From Saccharofermentans sp. (GTDB taxonomy: Bacteria; Bacillota_A; Clostridia; Saccharofermentanales; Saccharofermentanaceae): DNA of 5,205 nucleotides. A model generated the notes under the pieces. The model was not told where the DNA came from. It was given only the letters and a program-made list of their open reading frames with translations, and searched no databases. Both the position numbers and the translations under genes were made by a program. Below, piece after piece: positions 1 to 4,061 of the stretch. Every line of letters starts with the position of its first letter. Position 1 is the first letter of the stretch. The DNA is taken from assembly GCA_024695565.1 (NCBI GenBank), contig JAILHX010000012.1:1-5205 (forward strand), written 5' to 3'.

Positions 1-5
1 TTTTC

Positions 6-20
6 GGGCTTTTCGAGCCC
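6..20 (+). terminator. Possible tail hairpin of an upstream gene
   Basis: A 5-bp GC-rich stem (GGGCT at 6-10, AGCCC at 16-20) closes a 5-nt loop. It is followed after TGC by alternating A and T runs (A6, T6, A6, T4 over 24-45). The first T run starts 9 nt after the stem rather than directly after it, so this is a weak intrinsic terminator at best. The AT tract could equally act as an UP element or a bent spacer before the next gene. The window edge prevents seeing any larger stem. Confidence 0.3.
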
Positions 21-58
21 TGCAAAAAATTTTTTAAAAAATTTTCTAAAAAAGTGAA

Positions 59-109
59 CCTCCGGTGATCTGCCGTCGTCTTATAGGCAAAAGATGACAA
101 AACCGGAGG
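59..109 (+). promoter_or_regulatory. Leader hairpin masking the ribosome binding site of the 118-351 gene
   Basis: CCTCCGGT at 59-66 is an exact complement of ACCGGAGG at 102-109, giving an 8-bp stem with a 35-nt loop. The downstream arm contains the Shine-Dalgarno GGAGG, 7-8 nt before the ATG at 118. If transcription starts upstream of 59, this stem would hide the ribosome binding site until opened by a protein, RNA or temperature. I see no known riboswitch core in the loop. No convincing sigma-A promoter is visible between 1 and 100, so the transcription start is unknown and the regulatory role is inference. Confidence 0.4.
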
Positions 110-117
110 AACTTAAC

Positions 118-351
118 ATGACACAGATCACAGGAATCGCACTCAGAGCTTTCTTACCCTTCATCACTGACGCAGCCAGAAGCATCGAGCTCAACCTGGG
201 AGATATCGAGAGCATTTGCACCATGGAGAACATGACAAATCTCCAGGACATTCTCACAACAGTCCTCGTCGCTTCCTCAATCATCCTCGTTGCAGCAATC
301 GTAGCAGCGATCGTTCACAGAGAACCCAAGACAGCAAAGAAGGAGGCATAA
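118..351 (+). CDS. Small single-span membrane protein, unknown function
   Basis: This 77-residue protein is not one I recognise. The start at 118 is chosen because GGAGGA lies at 105-110 with ideal spacing; an in-frame ATG at 94 has no ribosome binding site and sits inside the leader hairpin loop. Residues 1-44 are mildly amphipathic, with one Cys at 34. Residues 45-66 form one clear transmembrane helix rich in Val, Ala and Ile. The tail (67-77) is short and Lys-rich, favouring a C-terminus in the cytoplasm under the positive-inside rule. It has no lipobox and no export signal other than the helix itself. The codons encoding its last residues supply an AAGGAGG that would serve a possible tiny ORF at 356. 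It could be a small regulatory membrane protein or a bacteriocin- or holin-like peptide, but nothing in the sequence decides. Confidence 0.7.
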   Translation: MTQITGIALRAFLPFITDAARSIELNLGDIESICTMENMTNLQDILTTVLVASSIILVAAIVAAIVHREPKTAKKEA

Positions 352-355
352 TAAA

Positions 356-406
356 ATGAGATTGTTGAATATTCCGATCAAGCGCATTGAAATTGAACCT
401 GCTTGA
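356..406 (+). CDS. Possible 16-residue small ORF
   Basis: An ATG at 356 opens a 16-codon frame ending at TGA 404-406 and encodes MRLLNIPIKRIEIEPA. It is preceded by a strong AGAAGGAGG at 338-346, 9 nt before the ATG, lying inside the 3' end of the upstream gene, so the two would be translated in tandem. The frame overlaps the -35 element of the mazEF promoter. The peptide is basic/amphipathic with no transmembrane helix. The ribosome binding site is the main evidence; the ORF is short enough to arise by chance or be the remnant of a longer gene. Confidence 0.3.
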   Translation: MRLLNIPIKRIEIEPA

Positions 407-415
407 GTATATACT
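387..415 (+). promoter_or_regulatory. Sigma-A promoter of mazEF
   Basis: TTGAAA at 387-392 (5 of 6 to the -35 consensus) and TATACT at 410-415 (5 of 6 to the -10 consensus) are separated by exactly 17 bp. Transcription would start near 422, leaving a leader of about 26 nt before the mazE ATG at 448. This is the best housekeeping promoter in the window and fits a tightly autoregulated toxin-antitoxin operon. Confidence 0.75.
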
Positions 416-429
416 ATGTATAAACATAG
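414..429 (+). promoter_or_regulatory. Palindrome over the mazEF start site, candidate MazE operator
   Basis: CTATGT at 414-419 and ACATAG at 424-429 form a 6-bp inverted repeat around 4 central bases. It overlaps the end of the -10 box and the predicted start site. MazE-type AbrB-fold antitoxins, alone or with MazF, repress their own promoters by binding palindromes of this kind. Position and symmetry fit; binding is inferred. Confidence 0.5.
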
Positions 430-447
430 ATAAGGAGGGCGCAGGCC

Positions 448-693
448 ATGACGGTGAACATTCAGAAGTGGGGGAACAGCCAGGGGATCAGGATCCCCAA
501 GCACATGCTTGATGATCTCTCGTGGAGCGACAACGAGACGGTCGATATCATGATCGAAGACGGGAAGATCGTTATCGAGAGAACGCGCCCTTCACAGAAG
601 AAAAATATCGTAGAGCTTTTCGAAGGCTTCAACGGAAAATACGATGCTTCCGAATTCGATTGGGGCGAGCCCTCAGGGAGGGAAGTATGGTAA
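448..693 (+). CDS. mazE: MazE-type antitoxin, AbrB-fold
   Basis: This 81-residue antitoxin would bind and neutralise the toxin encoded immediately downstream and repress the shared promoter. Residues 1-48 match the swapped-hairpin AbrB/MazE DNA-binding domain, including the family signature WGNSQGIRIP near residues 8-17 and the DGKIVIE strand near 38-44. The C-terminal tail ends in DWGEPSGREVW, closely resembling the end of E. coli MazE, the region that wraps around MazF and covers its active site. Length is normal for the family (about 80 residues). The start is set by AAGGAGGG at 432-439, 8 nt before the ATG. The stop codon overlaps the mazF start by 7 nt, so the two are translationally coupled. 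This is the proteobacterial-style antitoxin, not the ribbon-helix-helix type that pairs with the housekeeping MazF of Bacillus. Confidence 0.93.
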   Translation: MTVNIQKWGNSQGIRIPKHMLDDLSWSDNETVDIMIEDGKIVIERTRPSQKKNIVELFEGFNGKYDASEFDWGEPSGREVW

Positions 694-1016
694 AGCAGGG
701 CGATATCATCAAGGTCAGCTTCGATCCAAAAAGCGGGCACGAACAGGCGGGATACAGGCCGGCGCTGGTCGTAAGCAATAATGAGTTCATCAAGCGCACG
801 AAGCTTGCGATCGTATGCCCGATCACCAATACCAACAACAGCTTTCCTTTGCATATTAATCTGGACAGCCGCACGAAGACCACGGGCGTGGTGCTCTGCG
901 AACATGTAAGAACGCTCGATCTTACAGCCAGACAGTACAAGTTCATTGAGGCAATCCCTGCTGACCTGCTTAAGTGCGTCACAGATGTCGTTGCTGCTGA
1001 AATAGAGATAATCTGA
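687..1016 (+). CDS. mazF: MazF-type mRNA interferase toxin
   Basis: This 109-residue toxin of the MazF/PemK/CcdB fold is predicted to cleave cellular mRNA at short sequence motifs in the cytoplasm when free of antitoxin. The N-terminus has the family pattern of a beta strand (GDIIKVSF) followed by HEQAGYRPALVVS at residues 18-30. Arg24 and Thr47 (in CPITNT) fall where the catalytic Arg and Thr of B. subtilis MazF lie. The ATG at 687 is preceded by GGGAGGG at 676-682 and overlaps the last codon and stop of mazE. The same frame stays open upstream to 522, but that stretch is a shadow of mazE. Length is typical (about 110) and no catalytic residue is missing, so the toxin looks active. The cut site cannot be deduced from sequence alone. 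Confidence 0.93.
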   Translation: MVKQGDIIKVSFDPKSGHEQAGYRPALVVSNNEFIKRTKLAIVCPITNTNNSFPLHINLDSRTKTTGVVLCEHVRTLDLTARQYKFIEAIPADLLKCVTDVVAAEIEII

Positions 1017-1041
1017 TATCTCCTCTTCAAGATGTTATAAT
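1013..1041 (+). promoter_or_regulatory. Extended -10 promoter of the 1090-1857 lipoprotein gene
   Basis: A perfect -10 box TATAAT at 1036-1041 is preceded by TG one base upstream (TGTTATAAT, 1033-1041), the extended -10 form. A weaker -35 CTGATA (4 of 6) sits at 1013-1018 with 17-bp spacing and overlaps the mazF stop codon. The predicted start is near 1048, so the lipoprotein is transcribed apart from mazEF, although read-through is possible because no terminator follows mazF. Confidence 0.65.
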
Positions 1042-1052
1042 TCATTCATATG

Positions 1053-1067
1053 CGACAATCATTGTCG
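1053..1067 (+). promoter_or_regulatory. 7-1-7 palindrome resembling a Fur-family operator
   Basis: CGACAATCATTGTCG is a perfect 7-1-7 inverted repeat lying about 5-20 nt past the predicted start site, where a bound repressor would block transcription. The inner AAT-N-ATT core and the 7-1-7 spacing are those of the Fur, PerR and Zur boxes of Bacillota; the outer CGAC/GTCG bases differ from the B. subtilis consensus of each. In RNA it could also form a short hairpin, but the one-base centre makes a DNA site more likely. Confidence 0.5.
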
Positions 1068-1089
1068 AGAAAGTTAAGGGGAGACGCAT

Positions 1090-1857
1090 ATGAAGAGACA
1101 CCTCAAGATTACGGCAGGGATAATAGCCTTGGCGCTCGTAATGAGCTTGTGTGCCTGCACTGACACGGGAAGCGACAGGAAGCATAGCGGCGGCGGAAGA
1201 TCTTCAGGCGGAGACGCAAAGCCTCAGTACGGCGTTGAGACGACCGAAGAGACGACCGAGGAGCCCACAGAAACTACAGAAGAGCCCACAACCACGACTA
1301 CAGAAGAGACAACGACGACTACAACTACTGAAGCTACCACTACCACCACGGAATCTATTGAGACGGCAGCTTCCAGAACTGACTATACATTCGAAGAGAC
1401 ACTCGGTTATTTCGAGACCATGGTCGACGTTGATATCGATACGGCCGTTGCCAACTGGAAATTCTATATGGGCGATAACCTCGAATTCGATTACAACGAA
1501 GAAAGCAACTCGTACGACACTTACAGATACAATATCGGTCTTTATGTAGACGGATACTATTTTGAGTATGTAAGCTTCTTCTGCCACCCGGACGGCGGCG
1601 ATGTATTCGAAGTCAGCCTCGGCGCACAGCCCTACACGAGCTCGCAGATGATGGATGCTTACGAAGGCATGACCGAATTCCTCGAAGATAATTTTGATCT
1701 CCCCCTCGAAGACTACTATAACGACGACAACGGCTGTGAGTACACGATTTACCTGCTCGACGATTACTATCTTCCTGAGATCGGCTACTACGAGTACACG
1801 GATTACGATTACTATTCATATTGGTATGCGGTAAGAAGCCCATCGTATCAGTATTGA
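1090..1857 (+). CDS. Thr/Glu-linker lipoprotein with a Tyr-rich C-terminal domain
   Basis: This is a 255-residue predicted surface lipoprotein of unknown function. The signal peptide has basic residues (MKRHLK), a hydrophobic core to about residue 20 and a lipobox LCAC with the lipidated Cys at 23; the Cys at -2 is unusual but tolerable. A Gly/Ser-rich stretch follows (29-42), then a low-complexity Thr/Glu linker at about 50-94 of the kind that spans the cell wall. The rest (about 97-255) is a soluble acidic domain with Cys165 and Cys216, which could pair. In the last 47 residues 16 are Tyr, mixed with Asp and Glu. The start follows AAGGGGAG at 1076-1083, 6 nt before ATG. The first mature residues, CTDTGSD, resemble CTDPGSD in the small lipoprotein at 4059-4325. 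A Fur-like operator precedes the gene, hinting at metal or redox control. I recognise no family. Confidence 0.85.
   Translation: MKRHLKITAGIIALALVMSLCACTDTGSDRKHSGGGRSSGGDAKPQYGVETTEETTEEPTETTEEPTTTTTEETTTTTTTEATTTTTESIETAASRTDYTFEETLGYFETMVDVDIDTAVANWKFYMGDNLEFDYNEESNSYDTYRYNIGLYVDGYYFEYVSFFCHPDGGDVFEVSLGAQPYTSSQMMDAYEGMTEFLEDNFDLPLEDYYNDDNGCEYTIYLLDDYYLPEIGYYEYTDYDYYSYWYAVRSPSYQY
1237..1371 (+). repeat. Low-complexity Thr/Glu(Pro) coding repeat
   Basis: This stretch encodes residues 50-94 of the lipoprotein: TTEE and TEEPT units giving way to runs of 5-7 Thr. ACN codons are mixed (ACG, ACC, ACA, ACT), so it is degenerate DNA rather than an exact tandem repeat. It most likely forms an extended spacer that may be glycosylated, but its length could vary between strains by recombination or slippage. 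Confidence 0.7.
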
Positions 1858-1952
1858 TACCGGTTCAGTTTATGTTTGGCATTGAATTAGAAGTGTTTAA
1901 TGCATTTGACTATATCTAGAAAATCCCCGCATATAAAACAGACGGTTCAAAT

Positions 1953-1982
1953 AAACGCGCCATCGGAAGACGACGCGTTTTT
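1953..1982 (+). terminator. Intrinsic terminator after the lipoprotein gene
   Basis: AAACGCG at 1953-1959 pairs perfectly with CGCGTTT at 1974-1980, with a 14-nt loop, and the arm runs into a T tract (1978-1982). It lies 95 nt after the lipoprotein stop and 123 nt before the next gene. The A-rich 5' side could also give weak termination on the other strand, but no gene reads into it that way. The remaining intergenic DNA from 1858 to 2038 is AT-rich and shows no gene. Confidence 0.65.
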
Positions 1983-2038
1983 GATTTATAAATTGCTAAA
2001 TACAAGAAAACAATTCTTAAACAATGGGATTTGAATAG

Positions 2039-2066
2039 TGAACAGATTTTTTTGAAGTTGTATAAT
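2039..2066 (+). promoter_or_regulatory. Promoter of the 2106-2735 gene
   Basis: A perfect -10 box TATAAT is at 2061-2066. The -35 is poor: the best choices are TGAACA at 2039-2044 (16-bp spacing, 4 of 6) or GTGAAC at 2038-2043 (17-bp spacing, 3 of 6). A T7 run at 2047-2053 lies in the spacer. Predicted start is near 2073. Confidence 0.5.
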
Positions 2067-2074
2067 GTGTAAGA

Positions 2075-2090
2075 TAATTCATATGAATTA
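2075..2090 (+). promoter_or_regulatory. Perfect 16-bp palindrome in the leader of the 2106-2735 gene
   Basis: TAATTCATATGAATTA is its own reverse complement over all 16 bases. It sits just after the predicted start site and directly before the ribosome binding site GGGAGGA at 2092-2098. This is a typical position for a dimeric repressor site. AT-rich palindromes can arise by chance in such DNA, so the operator call is tentative. Confidence 0.45.
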
Positions 2091-2105
2091 AGGGAGGATT
2101 AGATT

Positions 2106-2735
2106 ATGGAAAACAATAACAACATTCAGCAGCCCGTTCAGGCAACACCTGCACCCGCTCCTGCTCCGGCACCTGCACCTGCACCCGCAGCAGTACAGCC
2201 TGTTCAGGCAGCTCAGCCTGCAGCACCCGCACCCGCTCCTGCAGCAGCACCGGCACCCGCTCCTGCACCTGCAGCGGCAGCTCCTGTAGCTCCTACACCT
2301 ACAGCTCAGCCTGTTCAGCCCGTACAGCCGGTTCAGCCTGTTCAGCAGTATCAGGCAGCACCTGTCCAGACTTATCAGCCTGTACAGCAGGCTTACTCTC
2401 AGGCACCTGTAGCAGTACCCATTGATCCCGGTTACGCTGAGACCAGCAAGAACTTCCTTACAAAGGCAATCGTGTCTTGTGCTATCGCATCTATGCCTGT
2501 CGGAAGCATCATTGCTCTCGTAATGGCATCGAAGAACAGGAAAGCTCTTTTGGAATATCTTGACGGCGGCGGTCTTCACACTGAAAAGATCAAGGTCAGC
2601 TCAGCATTGAGCCGCGCAGGCAAGTACGCCGGAATCGGCTTCACATGCCTCTGGGGCTTCTATATAGGTATCTATGCAATTTATTGGGGCTGGCTCATCT
2701 TGATGCTTATTTTGGGATTTGCAACAGGTTTCTAA
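2106..2735 (+). CDS. Pro/Ala/Gln-rich membrane protein with dispanin (CD225)-like C-terminal half
   Basis: This 209-residue protein has two distinct parts. Residues 1-12 are Asn/Gln-rich. Residues 13-104 are a disordered arm of AP repeats, poly-Ala/Pro and QPV/QPVQ repeats, with no charge and no signal peptide. Residues 118-141 form one hydrophobic segment (around ASMPVGSIIALVMASKNRK), then a basic loop with DGGG, and residues 173-206 form a second long hydrophobic segment. The pattern of Pro-x-Gly before an Ala/Val helix, ASK-x-R after it, Gly-rich turn, then S-x-A-x-x-A-x-K recalls CD225/dispanin or DUF4190-type small membrane proteins, often found with Pro-rich N-terminal arms in bacteria. 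Function is unknown; such arms are often cytoplasmic interaction regions. The start has GGGAGGA at 2092-2098 with 7-nt spacing. The gene ends 12 bp from the convergent radical SAM gene. The family call is by eye only. Confidence 0.8.
   Translation: MENNNNIQQPVQATPAPAPAPAPAPAPAAVQPVQAAQPAAPAPAPAAAPAPAPAPAAAAPVAPTPTAQPVQPVQPVQPVQQYQAAPVQTYQPVQQAYSQAPVAVPIDPGYAETSKNFLTKAIVSCAIASMPVGSIIALVMASKNRKALLEYLDGGGLHTEKIKVSSALSRAGKYAGIGFTCLWGFYIGIYAIYWGWLILMLILGFATGF
2142..2408 (+). repeat. Ala-Pro and Gln-Pro-Val low-complexity coding repeat
   Basis: This region encodes residues 13-101: a block of alternating Ala and Pro, a poly-Ala/Pro block and then four consecutive QPV units. Synonymous codons alternate (CCT, CCC, CCG; GCA, GCT), so the protein repeat is kept without an exact DNA repeat, suggesting selection on the protein. 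On the opposite strand it gives a spurious Arg/Cys-rich open frame. Confidence 0.75.
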
Positions 2736-2741
2736 TAACCC

Positions 2742-2753
2742 GCCTGATCAGGC
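2742..2753. repeat. Palindrome at the convergent gene ends
   Basis: GCCTGATCAGGC is a perfect 12-bp palindrome in the short space between the + strand stop at 2733-2735 and the - strand radical SAM stop at 2748-2750, which lies inside it. As RNA it could form a 4-bp GC stem with a GATC loop from either strand. No T tract follows in either direction, so it is not a convincing intrinsic terminator. It may be only a small mRNA-end hairpin. Confidence 0.35.
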
Positions 2754-3809
2754 AAATTCCTTTGCGAACCTCTCGGGGTCGATCTGATATAATTCTTCGC
2801 CCAGGAGGTCACTGATCTCAATCAGCATACGTTCGTAAGTGCACTGGAGCGGCGAGACTTTGTTCTCGTCGCCCGTGTTCATTCTGTTCGCACATCCGCA
2901 TGAGTTGGTGCAGCGCTTAACGAGGTCACATCCGATGCATGTCTCGGGTGTGGCTTCTTTCTTTGCCATGGCGATTATTTTCGCTTTGTCCAGGCCGTCG
3001 AAAACATTGCCCAGACAATACGCCTTATCGTTAATGAATGAAGTGCAGGGATAGAGTTCGCCCGACGGCGTTACAGGCATCTGCCTGACGCCCAGGTGGC
3101 AGCGGTCGGCAGAGTTCCTGCCCCTGATGCAGTCGCTGATCTTCGCGTTGAACGCCGACATGTAGAACCGGTCCTTAGCGATGAACAGTTTCTTCAGATA
3201 TTGGGCAGTCTTCTCTAGCTGCTCTCTTAACAGATCGAGGTCTTTTTCGGTCCAGTTGACCTTCCGGCCGTAAGCGATGACGAATGAGACGCGATTGAAC
3301 CCCAGGTCGTGGAGATACTTAACTGAGTCTGCGTAGTAGGGAACGGCCTGCGGCGCGATCGTCGCAAGAGCCGTTGAATCGGGCATGTATTTAAGAAGGA
3401 GCTTTGCCTTCTCTTCGACAACTTTGGAAGTAGTCTGCCCGCCGACGAAGAACCTGCAGACGTCCTGCGCCGTGCCGTCGAAAGAAAGGCCGATGCCCAT
3501 GTCTGCTTTTCGCGCGCGCTCCAAAAACTTCTCTTCGAGCAGCGTGCCGTTGGTGGTCATCTTGCAGTCGAACCGCATACCCGTCTCGCGCGACTTCTCT
3601 TCGCAGTAATCGAGCGCCTTGTAGATCAGGTCTTTCTTGAGCAGCGGCTCGCCTCCGAAGAAGCACAAGCCCGCTCTCTGTCCCTTCGAGAAAGCCAGGT
3701 CACACGCCTTGATCAGGACCTCCTCAGACATATCCTTGGGGCATTTCTCGCGAATGCAGTAGCTGCAGTCCATGTTACAGTTGTCAGTTAAGTGAAGTGT
3801 CAGATTCAT
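2748..3809 (-). CDS. Radical SAM/SPASM enzyme, probable peptide maturase
   Basis: This 353-residue cytoplasmic iron-sulfur enzyme is predicted to cleave S-adenosylmethionine and modify a peptide or protein by radical chemistry. The radical SAM cluster motif CX3CX2C is at Cys11, Cys15 and Cys18, at the very N-terminus after a short beta strand. GGEP is at 52-55, TTNGTLL at 85-91 and the SFDG strand at 109-112. The C-terminal SPASM domain is complete: Cys237-X12-Gly250-X4-Cys255, then Cys291-X2-Cys294-X5-Cys300-X3-Cys304 and Cys323, enough to hold two auxiliary 4Fe-4S clusters; Cys265 and Cys306 are extra. SPASM enzymes include peptide maturases and anaerobic sulfatase maturases; no sulfatase is near. 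The ATG lies 2 nt after the upstream lipoprotein stop with no ribosome binding site, so translation depends on that gene. The next Met is inside the Cys motif, which fixes the start. There is no obvious N-terminal RRE domain. The substrate is inferred to be one or both upstream lipoproteins. Confidence 0.92.
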   Translation of the reverse strand: MNLTLHLTDNCNMDCSYCIREKCPKDMSEEVLIKACDLAFSKGQRAGLCFFGGEPLLKKDLIYKALDYCEEKSRETGMRFDCKMTTNGTLLEEKFLERARKADMGIGLSFDGTAQDVCRFFVGGQTTSKVVEEKAKLLLKYMPDSTALATIAPQAVPYYADSVKYLHDLGFNRVSFVIAYGRKVNWTEKDLDLLREQLEKTAQYLKKLFIAKDRFYMSAFNAKISDCIRGRNSADRCHLGVRQMPVTPSGELYPCTSFINDKAYCLGNVFDGLDKAKIIAMAKKEATPETCIGCDLVKRCTNSCGCANRMNTGDENKVSPLQCTYERMLIEISDLLGEELYQIDPERFAKEFA

Positions 3810-3811
3810 AA

Positions 3812-4000
3812 TTATTTAGTGTGTATGTAAACGATCCCGGCCGTAATGGTCTCAATGACCTCCTGGAGTTCAACAGTCGTGGTCTCGGTTTCCGCTATAG
3901 CCGGATCGGTGCATCCGGTCAGTGCTACTGCCATTATAGCAGTAGATAATCCGACAGCATAAAGCGGCTTTTTATAATTCTTAATTGATTTGATCTTCAT
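3812..4000 (-). CDS. Small lipoprotein next to the radical SAM gene, candidate modified peptide
   Basis: This 62-residue predicted lipoprotein has basic residues (MKIKSIKNYKK), a hydrophobic core (13-28) and a clean lipobox LTGC with Cys30 as the lipidated residue. The mature peptide is only 33 residues: CTDP, a Glu/Thr-rich stretch (37-44), then a hydrophobic end with AGIVYIHTK. Residues 1-33 are identical at 26 positions to the neighbour at 4059-4325, so the two are duplicates that diverged after the signal peptide. The start follows TTGGAGG, 7 nt before ATG. The stop is 2 nt before the radical SAM start, and translation of this gene likely drives that enzyme. The small size and coupling fit a peptide substrate or a leader; aromatic and His residues near the end (Tyr58, His60) are possible modification points. 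It matches no family I can name. Confidence 0.8.
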   Translation of the reverse strand: MKIKSIKNYKKPLYAVGLSTAIMAVALTGCTDPAIAETETTTVELQEVIETITAGIVYIHTK

Positions 4001-4011
4001 GGGTTGGCCTC

Positions 4012-4061
4012 CAAGTCAGGATGGGTTATCGTGTTCCGGTACTGGTTTTTGTCCTGACTCA
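4012..4061 (-). promoter_or_regulatory. Hairpin between the two small lipoprotein genes
   Basis: In the - strand transcript, AGTCAGGA (4059-4052) pairs exactly with TCCTGACT (4021-4014), and two further G-U pairs extend the stem to 10 bp; the loop is 30 nt. The 5' arm includes the TGA stop of the upstream lipoprotein, and the 3' arm ends at the GGAGG ribosome binding site (4012-4008) of the downstream one, overlapping one base. No T tract follows, so it is not an intrinsic terminator. It could protect or process the mRNA or set the ratio of the two lipoproteins. Confidence 0.5.

Noticed and set aside
522..686. In-frame upstream extension of mazF with an ATG at 522
   Set aside because: The extension lies within mazE in another frame and is Arg-rich nonsense; MazF homologues begin at the 687 ATG, which has its own GGGAGGG.
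462..905. 147-codon open frame on the - strand across mazEF
   Set aside because: It is antisense to two well-recognised genes, has no ribosome binding site and no sensible domain content.
629..1045. 138-codon open frame on the - strand over mazF
   Set aside because: Shadow frame: low-complexity Ser/Leu content, no ribosome binding site, fully covered by mazF on the other strand.
1142..1400. Repetitive stretches considered as a CRISPR array
   Set aside because: The Thr/Glu repeats (and the Ala/Pro repeats at 2142-2408) are in-frame coding low-complexity DNA without regular repeat-spacer spacing.
1151..1587. Open frames on both strands over the Thr/Glu linker (+1151-1549, -1204-1587)
   Set aside because: Both are created by the biased ACN/GAA codons of the lipoprotein linker; neither has a ribosome binding site.
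1906..1937. Possible promoter TTGACT with TATAAA before the 1953 terminator
   Set aside because: The spacing to TATAAA is 20 bp and any transcript would end at the terminator about 40 nt later; too weak to call a small RNA.
2088..2579. Arg/Cys-rich 163-codon open frame on the - strand
   Set aside because: It is the complement of the Ala/Pro/Gln repeats; the Cys/Arg pattern is an artefact of GCA/CCT-type codons, not a Cys-rich peptide substrate.
3385..3666. Several shadow frames on both strands inside the radical SAM gene
   Set aside because: The radical SAM frame has complete family motifs from end to end; the others lack ribosome binding sites and recognisable content.
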